A stretch of DNA of 64,000 bases from Casuarina equisetifolia (taxonomy: Eukaryota > Streptophyta > Magnoliopsida > Fagales > Casuarinaceae): contig CM052357.1 of the NCBI GenBank assembly GCA_028551475.1, forward strand, positions 21,928,451 to 21,992,450. The letters are read 5' to 3'. Shown here piece by piece: positions 49,801-62,854 of the stretch (positions are counted from its first letter, which is position 1; each line of letters opens with the position of its first letter). The translations under genes were made by a program, and so were the position numbers. The notes below the pieces were generated by a model. That model searched no databases. It was not told the origin of the DNA and was given only the letters and a program-made list of their open reading frames with translations.

Positions 49801-52085
49801 ACCCACAGCTTCATAAAAGTTTCCATCGTCAATCAATTCACACCATTCCTCTATCCTACAAACTCTATTCATCCAATTACTCTTAGTTCACATGGTAGCA
49901 TAATTGAGCCTTTTTTGTTCACTTATTGCGTCAGGATGCACTATTGCTTTCTTCATCCCTCTAATTTAAGCAACTATGGGCAGCAAAATCTCAAGAGAGA
50001 TGCTTCTGTTCTCATATGTAGGAAAATAAATATTTTAGTTATCACCCTCACCATTGAAGGTAAGCAATCCCAAGATTTCCAAGGCAATCATAGTTGTCTG
50101 GAGCAACAGCCAACAAAGATGATAGAACTGTAATAGCACTCTACAGAGAACCAAAAAAATCTATATCAGACCACAAAAGGGAATGTGTAACGATGAAGAA
50201 AAGAAAAAAGAAAAAAACTTATACCTGGAGACGACCAGTTTTAATAAGTATCAAGCCTAGGGAATTCCATAAAGCTGCCTGTCTGATATCTAACTGCGTT
50301 GATTCCTTCAGTTTAGAAAGAATCTCCTCAAGTTCTTTAGGTTCAAGTTCTTTGTCTGAATTACTATCCGTTGAACTCTCTAGAATAAGACACTACAGTT
50401 AATAAAGCATGTTAAGGATATTAGCAAGCAATACCATTGTTCACTTAGTTACCTGTTGAGAGAAAAAAGAAAAAGGAAAATGAAAAGAAGAAAATCTTGC
50501 ATATGCTGGCAAAATTATTACGGTGGTAAGGACTACTGCACCTGCGCATGGTGAATTTGAACCAATGAAAGTAAATCCGGCCTATCAACATCTGCCTCAG
50601 AGCGGAGCAATATCTCTGCAGCCTTCTCGTATGCCGAAACAGCCTATAATTACTCTAGAAATTGATAATTTTTTCTTAAATGCATATTGATAAGCCCTAC
50701 AATAGAGGTTTCAAAGCCTACCTTCTGAGGTTGACCCAGCCTTTGGTACATTAGACCAAGTATAAAATGAGCATGAGCATTTTTTGGCATCTTCCTTGCA
50801 ACATGAACTAAACCCTACAAGCAAGAACTAAGTACGTAAAGAACTTCATTGCAGAAAAACTTCAAGATGCATGAACAAGTTGAGTCGTAAAGGCTCAACG
50901 CTGAAAACAAGGCTGCTTGCTTGCTACATTTGCAATCGCATGTGACAAATAGAACGGCTACATATTTCAGAAAAAGCTAAGTTCTAATGATGAGTGAAAC
51001 AAACTAGAAACCCTGGCACTAGATGTCAAAGAGAACCATCAACAGGTGCATATATGAGGGTCCCTGCAACTTGAAGTAAGGTGCATAGGAATACCAAGTG
51101 GCTTTAAAATGTGCCACATTTGACAGATTGCCTTATCATAAATCTTATGAATACCCAGTTGGTGGCACAAAATTAAGCGAGCCACCAGTATTAGTCAGGA
51201 AAAAGGAAAGAAACCTTGAGAATACGTAGATATAAATACTCATGCAACATAGACACGCATTAATAAAAATCTGGAAACAGATGTAAGGAAGGAAACTCAC
51301 AGTTTTTAGGCTGCTAACTTTTTCTTCACGCGATGAAGGAGCCCCTTGACCATGCTGCTCCGTTTCAGCATCAGCTCCAAAATCAGGAGAGCAATCTACC
51401 TTATTGTTCCTTGAACGGCATTTCACCAACCTGTTTGGACGTTTGACCTCGCCTTCCATGGTTTCACAGTCATTGCACATCAATGTACTCTCGTCATTGC
51501 TCAACCTACATATTGTACAATCAAATCAGCCTTCAACACAAACCCCCACGAACAACCATCTAACATGATAATTCTATTGGAATTTAAAAGAACATCGCCA
51601 AGAGAATAGAGTAAGTCTCGAGTCTCACATCATCTGTGACCTAGAAGGACAAAGACTCGCCTGAAATGAGCCTGCCCGTTCTCATTTGCCTAGCTTACGG
51701 AATTACAGTCATTATTACACAATTCAGACACTCAAAGAATTGGAGAGATCAACTCACCATTCTTTTCCTCGAGTTTCTAAGTAACCAACCAAAGGCACCG
51801 AATCACAGAAAGAGCATAAAGAAAACAGAAGGAAAGTCGGCGCAACAGAGGTAACAGAAAAGATAATATAAGAAGAACTAGACAAGGTAAAATATAGAAC
51901 CTAGTGTGGTCAGGGGCTGACACATGAACGGAATCGCTGCCGTCTGCCTCAGGAGGGTCGACGTTGAGGTCGGCTAAAACGACGACCTTAGGAGGCTGTT
52001 GTGACGGCCTCTTCGGCTTCGCTTCGACGGAGCTCTCTACTGCTCCAAATTGTGGTTTTATAGGTAGTACGTGAGGTTCCGACAT
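46830..52085 (-). CDS. Tetratricopeptide-repeat protein (AT5G63200-like)
   Basis: TPR protein of 650 aa from eleven exons: 51901-52085, 51301-51505, 50722-50814, 50542-50643, 50225-50392, 50052-50140, 48989-49110, 48693-48874, 48133-48417, 47325-47472, 46830-47203. All frames close at 1953 nt. The first ~130 residues are polar and disordered-looking (PKRPSQQPPKVVVLADLNVD). TPR units follow from about residue 130, for example NAHAHFILGLMYQRLGQPQK, AALWNSLGLILIKTGRL, CLGNLGIAYLQCGKLDQSQ, AAHIWANLADAYYMTGDHRS, WHQLGLHSL, IFSNLGNLYRQQKQYDRAKA and AFNNLGLVFVAEGFWEEAK. Databases often label this family SPINDLY/OGT-like because of the repeats, but no glycosyltransferase domain is present. It is probably a scaffold; partners are unknown. 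The ATG at 52085 is the only plausible start. Confidence 0.9.
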
Positions 52086-53028
52086 TTTATTCCTTCAGGC
52101 TTCCAGCTGAAGGGTCGAAGATGGAAGATCAGTAGATGCAAAGGCTGTGTTTGGCTCCGTGAATTAGGTTTTTCCTCGTTTTGTTCCTGAGTCGTGCTGC
52201 TGATGCCGCAAAGCCGATTTTCTAGAATAAGGTTACTGGTCGCGTAAATGCAATTTGTGCTGGGTTTACATTTGTTAATTTCGAACTTTCTTAATCATAT
52301 TGGTCCGTTATTTTCATATCAGAAAGTCCATAAATGATTTGTTATAGAAGATTATACTTTGGAGTATTATGGGTTGAGATTTCCAAATCATCTGTGACAT
52401 AAGAGAACCACTTACTATAGGAATACAATGTATAAGCAATAAATTTCTTATGATATTATGCTAAAAAATCTACTTAATTAATTATAACATCCATAATTAT
52501 ATTAAAAAAATCAATAGTTTTTATAAATTTTAAATTTCAATTTCGACATTTATCTCTACCGAAAGAAAGAAGACGAAGAATGTAGCCAGAGGAGAAAAAT
52601 TGCACAAATGAGCATCCATTCTCTTAGAAATCCTCAGGTTATTCCAAAACGTAGTGACATCTCAACGGATTGCCACATGCTTTTAGAGGATCATGCTAAA
52701 ACATAATGTCTAAACCAAAAGCCACAGCAAAATGAAGGCTTTCGAGGTTGCACTGCATCAAATAGCAGCTTCATGATGAATACTTGATCTCTCTTCATGC
52801 CTAATGAAAAGATTGTCAATAGAATTGGAAAACCAACTTTTATACATCAGCTGGGATAGTAGGAATCTCCATTAAGATGACTACAAAAGAGAGAAAACAT
52901 GACAAGGAACCCGAACACCCTATATCTATACCCCGTTTGAAGCGCCGAGCACCATTTAAACAGTGAATCCAACCAACGGGTGTAACAACATACATCACGA
53001 GAATAACAGACGGAAATGTATGTTCTTC
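52086..53028. other. TPR promoter and MRF 3' flank
   Basis: The left side (52086 to about 52250) is TPR leader and promoter. The middle is AT-rich with nothing recognised. The right side before 53029 is the probable MRF 3' UTR. Confidence 0.4.
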
Positions 53029-56000
53029 TCAATAAACTGCAGTCTGAGGTAGCGAGATATCCGTGGCTATTGAACCAAAGGATGGAAGGAGCCATCCCTT
53101 CTTCTGGGCATGCTCAACATAAAAACTGAATTTCTCCCTTGCATTTGGAATGTCAAGAGCCAGATCATCGAGCCCATCCTTGATCCTGGCGAACCCTTTT
53201 GTCATCTGGTTAATGGTGATCAGGCCTTCAGCAAAACACTCCTGAAGCAAGTCCAGCATTCTGTCGTTCTTCTTCTCCATAGCCATAACCAATGCCTTCT
53301 TCACCACCTCGTGGTTGAAGAAAGGCATGCCCAGATCACGAATACATTGGCAGGCTTCACCAACAACACCCCCACTTTCATATTCCTCTAAAAGCTTCAA
53401 GATCTTGTCCTTTGCATCCTCCACAGCCCAACCACTCCCACCTCCCCAGCACCTCAGGATCCTCTCACCAGCATGTCGGGCAGAGAGTAGTGCTCGGGCC
53501 ATACGTACAGTCTCACTCCCACTGGAATCTGGTGACAACTTGCTGCTCATCTCTTCTAAATTATGTGGAACCAAGACATCATCAATCACAGCCCTAGCCA
53601 GAAAAAGAGCAAGCTCATTTGAAGCATCCAGAATGTCAAGTGCTGTGTCTTCTGCAGATTCCAGAAGCATGACGAAGCCACTAGCTATATCTTCACTTGA
53701 GAAGATCTCGCTATGAAGAGAAGCTAGCAGAACAGATGCCATTTCTTTTTCTCTATTCTTCCTATCCATAGCAAGGGTAATCAGCTTCTTTAAAAAAATT
53801 GGGTTATACTCGGGAGTTCCAAGATCCACAAGGCTCTGGATAAGTTCTGGAATGTCATCTGAGAGAAAATATTCATGGATTATAGTTACGACCTCTTCCT
53901 TATACCGCCTCACCTTTGCATCATCTGGGACCTCCCCATCTTCAACTGAAGACTTCACAAATGAAGCATCAAGCCATCCTTCAGAAATTGCCTTTGGGAC
54001 AAGTGAGTTAAACAGGGCTTTTGCTGATGGAATGTCAAGAGCAAGGTCATCAAGGCTCTCTGCCAACCGAGAAAAACCCTTAGTCATTTGGCTAGAACTT
54101 ATCAGGCCTTCCTCAGCTGCTTCCTTTAATAGCTTCAACATTAATGGCTCTGCTGTTCGAATCTCCATGGCAAGTACCAAAGCCTTTTTCACAACCTCAT
54201 GATGGAAGAATGAAACCCCTAGTTCCCGTATGCACCTACAGGTCTCGATAGTCTCTCTACTCTCCACATATTCCCTCAACAAATCGGCAATCTTTTTCTT
54301 CACTTCCTCAACGGTGATGTGTGTGCTACCACCCCACTTCCTCTCCACAAGTTCTGCATGATGTGGAGCAGAAAGATAGCTCTTATCGGCAATTTGAATA
54401 GCCTGAACTCCCTTGGAAGATTCAGGCAGTCCCTTCTTTGCACGGGTCAGGAAAGCTGGAGGGACAATGTCGTCAACCACAGCACGTGCTAGGAACAAGG
54501 CAAGGATGTCAACTGCATCCAGTATGTCCACCGCAAGGTCATCAGCAGATTCAAGAAGCAAAAAGAATCCATCCTGTATCTGGGCAGGAGTAATTACATC
54601 AGCATACAATGCTGAAAGCAGAACAGAAGCCATTTCCTTCTCTTTATCATGCCTGTCCATCGCCATGGAAACAAGCCGCTTAATAAAGTAAGGAAGATAT
54701 TCACTTGAGCCTAGTTCCCGGAGGTCAGAAGCTGCCAATTCCACATCTCCAGTGCTGAAGTATTCTTCTATGATGGACACAACAGCTTTCTTGTAATCGT
54801 CTAAGGGGTCTGAGACAGTTGATCCAACAAGCTGATATGGCTCCTGATGAGAGAAAGATAACAGAAGTGTAAATATGCATCAAAAATACAAATAATAAGT
54901 GTTGAGAACTTCATTCTGGTCAGGAATAACCTACTGCTAACAAAAAATTAAATGCAAATTAGAACTCCATGGGACAATGTCGATGTTGCTATCCAGCAAA
55001 TATAAAAAAAAGAATTACCTCGCCACTGTCATAATTTGGATCATTACGATCAAGATGGGATTCACCATCAGTATCAAGGAGCTTTCCCCATGTGCCCTTA
55101 CCACCACCACCATCTGGAAGAAGAGCAACAATTCATTATAGAAGGAATAAGTTAAGAAACAAATGAAAATATGAAAACAAACAAAAGGTAACTAGGTGAT
55201 TCAGCACCCTGGCTAGCTTCCAAACAAAACTGGATGAAGTAATAGAGAGAAGAAGAGAAGCACTGCAAAACAGAACCTAAAAAATAATTACTTCATTTAC
55301 TCAAGGACGTCTTTTTCCTTTTATTTTTATTTTCCTTTTTCTACTTTCCTCCTGACAATGAACTTGAAACTCTTTGCACGGGAACCTAATATAAGCCTTG
55401 AGTCAATGATACGAACAGTTTGCATTCCTCATTTTAGCATCTTCATAAAGCAACATATACAGTCCTATCAGATATCAGAATACAAATGGCACAGACAATT
55501 TGCACTGCATCTATCCATACAAAATTGTTAATGAATATACAACTTTGACAATTAATAGTATAATTTTCCTCAGAAAGAAAGTTGAACCCAGTTTCAACTA
55601 GAAACTAAACTATGGTACCTTTAGATCTAGAATCATTGCTGATAGAGCCTTAGGAAGATAATCATTAAAGTTAAATAAGTTATGTCATCATGTTCTAATG
55701 AATTATACTAAATCTATCAGTCACTAATCAAAAATTTATCATGACTGCATAAGGGGCATGAAAACTACAATCACTAGTTTGAGTACAAGTTTAAGAAAAA
55801 TAAATTGCAATTGGTGGCAACCACAAGAAGAGCACAATGCTATTGGCAACATGTCTCAAGGATATCGAAGAAAGATACTCAAATTCCATTGAAAGGTCCA
55901 ATCTGGATTTGGAAATTAACAAGATAACTATTAAGCGTATGACCATATACTGGATTCATCTCACAGGAACTACATAACTTTTTTTTTAAAAAAAGATCTT

Positions 56001-57475
56001 CTCGCTAGAAGGGGATAATTGAGCATCTGAAAACAGTTTTTTCCCTCCAATCAAAATTTGAAAACAAATTGCAAATGGAAAAAGGAATAATACATTATTT
56101 TAATTTCAAAAGGTAATGTGAGATAGTTTCAAACTCAATTGTTCAACTTTATCCATTCTCGGTCACAACCAAAGCAAGACATACACACAAAGAGAAGAAG
56201 CAACTTTTTAGTCTTTGCTGCTAACGGACTTCAAAAGTAAAAAGCGTTAACCAATAAGCCAAAATTTCAAGGAAGTTCACTTTTTGTGAGATGTGACAAA
56301 TCTCTTCTTCTTCTTCTTCTTCTTCTTCTTCTTCTTCTTCTTTCTTTCTTTTTTTTTTTCTTGTTTTTTGTTTTTTGTGTTTTTTGTTTTTTGTATGTGT
56401 GTTGGGAAAAAACACGTACATGTTACACAGCTGACATCCAAAAGAACAAAGCCAATGTCTGATTCAGCTAAGGATAATTTTAAACACAATTTAGCAATAG
56501 AACTTTTCCAGAGATCCATCACAATAAAAATGGGGAGGAAAAAGGCATTCATTCAGCCAATTTATCTTGAAAGTCAAATTTCTAGGGCATTTATTCAATA
56601 ACTTGTCTAGAAAACTTGGTTTTTACGACCGTGTTATAAGGCTTCCAGTTTGAGTAACAGGTAAAACCATGTCAACGCATTTGATTCATCTCGACACCCA
56701 CTTATTGGGTTTCAATTAACAGTCATTGACAAAGTACAATGACAGAAGCTGATAGCAGGCCAAAACTTAGGCAGTCAATGAAATCCTTGTATTAATAAAG
56801 TCATAGGTTACTGGCGCCAGCATAGCTGAGAACAAAAACAGGAATTGTTTCAGTTTCCAAAAACTACTTTGCTATTAAGTTAAGATATACCATTCAAACA
56901 ACCTGATTCACTCAGAGACACTGCTATAATTTTTCACCTCCTCCCTACAATTACATTTGTGTGTGTGCACATGTGCAGGTGTTTTTATGGGCACATAATG
57001 ACATTGACCATTTTTACTTGGCTATCATTGGCCCATTTGGAAGATGAAAGCTATTTGGCCAGTGATGTATGTAGTACCTCTTGATCATCCTAGTACTAGT
57101 TGAAATGGAAAATAAGCCACGGCATAAAAGATACAAATTTAACTAATGAGAAAAATGTCCAAATTAAATCAAACTACAAATAGAAAAGATAAAACCCCCC
57201 CAAAAAATAAAAAATTAAAAAATTAAAACATCACAAAGGTAACGCATAAACTCACCCTTCTTCACCCGCACAAACTTTCCTGAGTGCGACCGACGCACAT
57301 GCCTCACTGCAATCCCAGCAGTTGGTGCCTTGCCACCAGGAGGAACTTTTATGCTATGATCAGAAAGCAATGATGTAGGGGATTTTGGGGACGATGACAA
57401 ACTCTCCACATTTAGGCTGGCTATCTTCAGCGCTTCCCTCTGTTCATCTGTCAGGAATCCTTCGTTTGATGCCAT
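53029..57475 (-). CDS. MRF1: MA3-domain translation regulatory factor (MRF family)
   Basis: Cytosolic regulator of translation. Plant MRFs bind eIF4A and respond to TOR and energy status (known family). Three coding exons: 57256-57475, 55019-55113, 53029-54843, joining to 2130 nt (709 aa). Four MA3 domains, two alternating types, start near residues 121 (YKKAVVSIIEEYFSTGDV), 282 (VEEVKKKIADLLREYV), 418 (YKEEVVTIIHEYFLSDDI) and 576 (VEDAKDKILKLLEEY). Each has the paired helices seen in PDCD4, e.g. LASDLRELG-type and HEVVKKALVMAME. The N-terminal ~100 residues carry SP/TP-rich sites (SSSPKSPTSLL) and RRSHSGKFVRVKK, likely kinase targets (inference). Whether it is MRF1 or a paralogue is not settled. 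Confidence 0.93.
56304..56400. repeat. (CTT)n tract followed by GTTTTTT repeats in MRF intron 1
   Basis: About a dozen CTT units (56304-56341), then T-rich sequence with several GTTTTTT units up to about 56400. It lies in the coding intron between MRF exons 1 and 2 and produces long artificial Glu/Lys or Phe/Leu ORFs. Such tracts are length-variable. Confidence 0.85.
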
Positions 57476-58968
57476 TTACACTGACAAATCCTATACACAA
57501 ACTGAAGGGGAAAAGAGGCATTACACTCCATAAGGCCACAAGAAGAATATCAGATAGTTAATTTCATATAATAGAAAACGGTAATAATATAAAGAACGCA
57601 AATATAGGAACAATATCGGATACTTCCTGCTTGGTTTCTGAGAAAACAATCCAGCCTCATATATGCATTATTTAATCTCCCAATCATTCTTAACCCCATT
57701 TTAGATATAAAATCTAGCGGTACAGCTATCTCTATTCACAGTGGAAAGTAACATAAGCAAACATAAAATATTCATAATAAATTCCAGAAAAAGCAGCGAG
57801 CCAAAAATATCTGTAAATGCGATACGCCCTTACATTCATTCCATTTGGCTGCTACTAAGCTGGAAGAGTTATCGAGAGAACGCAGTGGTAAATAAGAAAA
57901 AATAGAAAGGTAGCCGTATCGCTCAAAATAAAGCCCAAGATACCATTTCCTCAAATCACAAGCAATACGAAAATCAAGGATATGTACTTGCCACAACCTT
58001 CTTCTGACACATTTTCTCATAAATCAAACACAATATTCGCACGCAAGCACACGCACAGAGACACTAACTAAGAGATAAGGAACCTTTGTATCACAATGAA
58101 GTCAGAGAATACTGAATCCGGAACACGAAACTGATGCCTCTGTGCTTGGCCCGGATCTTCGAGCCAAGACAGGAGAGAAGCCACCAGATCTCCCAATCAC
58201 GCCACAGGAAATGAACAACGAAGAGAGGAAACGACAAGAAGATCCGAAGCCCTAGATCAAACGGCAGTGATTCGTCAAACCGGAGATCCGAATCGCATCC
58301 GTGGGCGCGTTTTTGTCTGTCTCTCAATCTGTTAGCGAAACAGAATAAGAGCAAGAGAGAGCGAGAAAAGATGAGAACGAAAAAGAGTGGGATCGAGTGC
58401 GATATTTATAGGGAGGCTACCGTTACGATTACACGTCACCGGCGGTGTACCATTCCTTAGGGTGTCCACGTGGCACTGGCGCTAACGCCAGTCAGGGAGG
58501 CGCGTGGGCCTATATTTGCACTGCACCCGGCTCACGCCCAATCGGTTAGGGTTTTGGCTGTCTACTATTTACGGAACTAGCCCTCTCCTGCTATTTTAGG
58601 CACACTTTAGAGGACTGTTCTTGTTGCTTGCCTGCCAAGGCATCGGGAGTTATTGGTTTTATCTGAGCTGGATGGCTAAGTTTTGTTATTGAATAAATAA
58701 TGATACCACTATACAACACGAATTAATTATAGATTAAAAATATCTAAAGAGATACTGACAATTTAAATGCGAAAATAATTTCTTTTCCTGTTATTCTTTT
58801 TCGATAAATATAGTTAATATGGATACTTAAGTAAGTGAGTATATATCTCCAAAGTTCCATCTGATGCAGTATCTTACATAGTATCTCGTGGAAAAATTGA
58901 AAAGTTCCATTAAATGATGTAAAGATAGATGAAGCGGAGAAAGAGCCTGTGCATTGATCTAACTAGTA
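57476..58968. other. MRF 5' leader/promoter and PPR 3' flank
   Basis: The MRF leader and promoter run to about 58440. A leader intron is possible but I could not fix its ends. The ORFs here on the - strand show no domain. The right part up to 58968 is AT-rich PPR 3' flank. Confidence 0.4.
58403..58410 (-). promoter_or_regulatory. Likely TATA box of the MRF gene
   Basis: On the - strand this reads TATAAATA inside CCCTATAAATATCGC. It lies about 930 bases upstream of the ATG at 57475, which suggests a long or spliced 5' leader. Confidence 0.5.
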
Positions 58969-61900
58969 TTACAAAGCGCCATGGGCAGGAGCATAACTGT
59001 GAGTTCTCACTTGTCTTTTCTTGTACTTCCAGAACTCATCTTTCTTTCCCTTCTTCTTCGCTTTCAAGATACCTTTTTGGCTATTGATTATACCAAGTAT
59101 GGCGCTCTTGTCCTTCCTGTTCTTTTTTGCAACTTTTACATCCAAAATTGCTCTAAGCTTCTGATATGACTTGGCATCAGGAACTTGTCCATCTTTTACC
59201 ATCTTTTTGTGGTAAAAGAATGCCCTCCTGAAGTCACGGACTCGAACAAAGGCATAGATCATGGTTGAGTAAGTGACAGAATCGGGTTTTAGGTTCAGAG
59301 CTGCCATCTCATTCAACAGCTGTGGTAACTTCAAGTGCTGCCCTCCCCGGGCATAGGCATTCATCAGCATGTTATATGTCATAACAGTTGGCTGCAAGCC
59401 TAGCTTCATAAATTCAGAAACCACATCCCTTGCTTCGATGTACTGACCTTGCTTAGCAAATCCGTCAACAAGAATGTTGAATGTCACCCGGGTCCCTTCA
59501 ACTTTTTCCCTGATCATCAGTTTCCAGATTTTCATCAATGTTTGGGTGTCACCGGCACGCCTAAATGCATCTAGCAACGCAGTGTATGTTTCAATTGAGG
59601 GTTTAATCCCCTCCCTTTGCATGTTCTCGAATGCAATATATGCCTTCTCATGCCAGCCACTGATCGAATAAGCATGGATAAGAGCTGTATAAGAATGTGA
59701 GGTAGGTTTTATACCGACTTTCTTCATCCTTAGAAATGCATCTGCAGCCATGTCGCTTAGCTTCTTTTGCCGCCCATAAGCACTAATGAGGCATGTATAT
59801 GATTTGGCGTTTGGCTTCAAGCCCATATCCTCCATCTCCAGTAACAGCCTCTCAATGATCTTTGGCTGCATTCTTCTGCTGTATGCATCCATTAGAGTGC
59901 TATATGTGGCAGCTGTGGGTTTCAGGCCTTTCAGTTTCATCTCAGTGAAAAGACCTTCAGCTTCCTCAATTTGGTTGGATTTTCCAAAAGCATGCATCAA
60001 AGTGTTATACACTATCGTATTTGATAAGACCCCTTTTCTTTCCATTTCAGCTTGGATGATAAGGGCTTCATTCTTCAGCCCTTCATCACAGAATGATTTG
60101 ATTAAGGCACCCAACACCTCTGTACTCCATTCAACTCCTTTCCTGTTCATTCGCTGAAAGAATTCCCACGCATCTTTTGCACATTGGCCAGTTTTTCTCA
60201 TGATTGTAATCATAATAGAACATGTCACACGGTCTGGACGAACATTATTTGTTTCCATTGCCTTGTACACCTCCCATGCATCATTATACCTGATATAAAT
60301 AGGCACAAATCAGCAATGAACAGCTCTATCAAATTGCAACACTTAACAGGCTTTGCATAAGAATCCTTTTTTGTAAGAAACTAAACATCATAATTTAAGA
60401 TGCTATCATAAGAAATTACATAGTCGTAGGTTTGACTAAAACTTGATAGTGACTGATAGGAAAACAAAAGCCTCAATGTAGATTGCAAAAACTCTGAGGA
60501 CATTTTTGCCTCTGTTATTGTGAATGCATACAGACTCATTTGTTCTGGTGTTTCACGGTCATCTTAATTTCTCGAAGTTAGCACTATCCAGAAAAAGTGG
60601 TATTGTTTCATGATCTGACTCTGATGAAAATAAAACAAGATTAAAAAAAAAAGATGATGCTATTTTATCTCTCGTTATCTTAAGGAGCGTATTAGTGTTA
60701 CAATTATACCATTTCCAAGCTTCTTTTCCCAAAGAAAAAGTCCCTTCAATTAAAGATGGACGTAATCAAGTGAAGAAGTTGGTCAAGCAGATAAAAAAGA
60801 GAGGCTATCGTGAACGATTACAACCATTAAGCTACACTATTGGAAGAATTGGCACAACCGAAGCCAAAAAGGGAAGCTATTTTATGCCATACTAATGATA
60901 GGAATTTCAATAGAAAGATCGAAAAGTTTAGCATTTTATGGTAGTAAAACATTGTTATCAAGAAAGCAGCTACAACCAACCATAGGCAGCATGCACAGTG
61001 CTAGCGACTGCTTTCAGCACACATTAAGGTAAGCATAAACTAAAGCAACAATGCAAAGAGTGAAAATTCACGTTGAATTCTTCCATGGCGTTTTCATGAC
61101 AGCCGTGATTAACTTTTACAACATGCCATGGCTTTCTGAAACACTATACTGTCGGAAAGGAAACATGCTTCACAACAGTTGATACACAAGCAAAAATTCT
61201 GAGGATACTAAATCACTGCACTAAGAATATGGAAGTAGGTTTCCCTTCATCCAAGTCATTTTGTTGAGGCCCCATATCTTCTTGACAAAAAAACCGGTTC
61301 ACAAGAAGTTACCGGGGCAACGACAAACAGCGACCAGAATTAACAAGAAGTAAACTACAGCTAAGACCAAGAATCCCATACCTTCCACTGCACACAAGCC
61401 CTGAGATTGCGGAATTATACACACGAACATCCCAGAATTCCTTCCTGGACGGTAAGTTCCTAAACAAGACCATCAACTTATCGCTCATTCGTGCTCTCCC
61501 CAACACTGGGAACAATACCAAACATGCTTGAGGCGTAACAAGAGACGGTTCCTGCAAGCTCATCCATTCATAGAAATGCAAGCAACCCATCGGAAGACCT
61601 TCTTCACCCATTAAACCCAACACTTCCAAACACTCTTTCTCAGCAACCCTTTTCTCATAACCCCCCAATAACTCCCCCAGAGTCACATTCTCTGGCAAGT
61701 CCCTTGCAATTTGCACAATCTCACCCACAACGCCATCGGGCAATATGCTTGAGTTCGCAGAGCCCACCCGTTCTTTTCCCTGAATGATTATGTTTTCCGA
61801 ATCAACTTTAGTTTCGTGTTCCTCGACAGATTCAATGTCGGAAGCTAGGTGCCAGGAGGAGCGACGATTCTTTTGGAGGGAGAATTTGCCTTGGCGTTGG

Positions 61901-62241
61901 GGGTCTTGTGTTGAAGCTGACGTGCGAGACTTAAAGAATCTTATCATTGGGTCTTCTGCCTCCTCATCCTCTTCTTGCCCTTCTTCCTCTTCTTCCTCTT
62001 CTTCCTCTTCTTCTTCAAGGGCTTCTGGGCCTTCTTCCTCTGCTAGTTGTTTTTCTTGCAGAAAAGGGAGGAAAATGAAAGGCGAAGAGTGAGAGGTGGT
62101 GGAGGTGGGTGGAGTCGCGAACAGAGAGAAGAGCTTCGCGGTTTTCGGGGGCAGAGGAAGGTACGTCTTTGAAGGGTGGTGGTTTGGATACTGACCGGGA
62201 ACGAAGGGGAATGGAGGTCGGTGTTGACGTGTGAAAGCCAT
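58969..62241 (-). CDS. EMB1006: PPR protein, P class, plastid-targeted (EMB1006-like)
   Basis: P-class pentatricopeptide protein; these bind organelle RNA. Two exons, 61382-62241 and 58969-60289, join to 2181 nt (726 aa). The Arabidopsis EMB1006 protein (AT5G50280) is of about this size from memory. The start at 62241 (MAFTRQHRPPFPFVPGQYPN) gives a Ser/Pro/Thr-rich N-terminus consistent with a transit peptide. Residues about 70-95 are almost all Glu/Asp. PPR units run from about residue 270 to 690, for example TIVYNTLMHAFGKSNQIEEA, TYSTLMDAYSRRMQPK, SYTCLISAYGRQKKLSD, SYTALIHAYSISGWHEKA, TYTALLDAFRRAGDTQ, TFNILVDGFAKQGQY and TYNMLMNAYARGGQHLK. A basic tail (KKKGKKDEFWKYKKRQ) ends the protein. 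Confidence 0.88.
61976..62040 (-). repeat. Glu-codon tract in the PPR first exon
   Basis: A GAA/GAG run (CTT/CTC on the + strand) encodes about a dozen Glu in a row plus nearby EEDEEAED. It is in frame and lies between the putative transit peptide and the PPR region, so length changes by whole codons would be tolerated. Confidence 0.85.
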
Positions 62242-62854
62242 TGTTTTGGATAGACTGCCAGTCCGCACGCCACTAAAGGTTTTTGCCGATGGACAGCTTC
62301 TTTTCTCTCAGGACGTTAGACTAAGCGGTCGAGGTACTTCTTACTACGACAGATCGTTAGCGTCGTGGGACAAACTTCAGAGTTCTTCCCATGTAATCGG
62401 CTCTCGTTGAATAAACTGCACCGTTCCCTCAGGCTAACCAAGTTCAAAAATTTATTAGCTTCAAAGAAATGAAAAATCCAGTGAGCCAAAAATATAATTG
62501 TACGAAGGGTCATCATACTCAAGAGGGTCATTTTTTAAGCACTGTTGATTCAAAATGCAATTAGCACGCGGCATTTTAACGGTGGAGAAATAATTTTATC
62601 AGATCAAATGGCGAGCCTAAAATTCTGAATTATTCATTAAAAAAGTTTGGCAATTCCAACAACCAATTAAAGGATTGAACTTTAACCGTTGACAACAAGC
62701 GACTTCCGACTATTGGTAGCTTACAACATTCACAAATTATCCTGTTTTCAATGATAATTCCATTCTTCTTTCAAAGGACAACACAGAAGACCACATGTTT
62801 CTTGCTCAAATGCTGCCTTTTCTGCTGAAAGTGTATCCGAATTGGAGACATAAA
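62242..62854. other. PPR promoter side and UFSP2 3' flank
   Basis: Between the PPR start and the UFSP2 stop codon. The left side is the PPR leader and promoter, the right side the UFSP2 3' UTR. Only shadow ORFs are present. Confidence 0.4.

Noticed and set aside
53110..54691. Several + strand ORFs of 61-133 codons
   Set aside because: Antisense to the MA3 domains. The Ser-rich composition is the usual mirror of Glu/Ala-rich codons.
56221..56601. Glu/Lys-rich and Phe-rich ORFs
   Set aside because: Produced by the (CTT)n and T-rich tract in the MRF intron.
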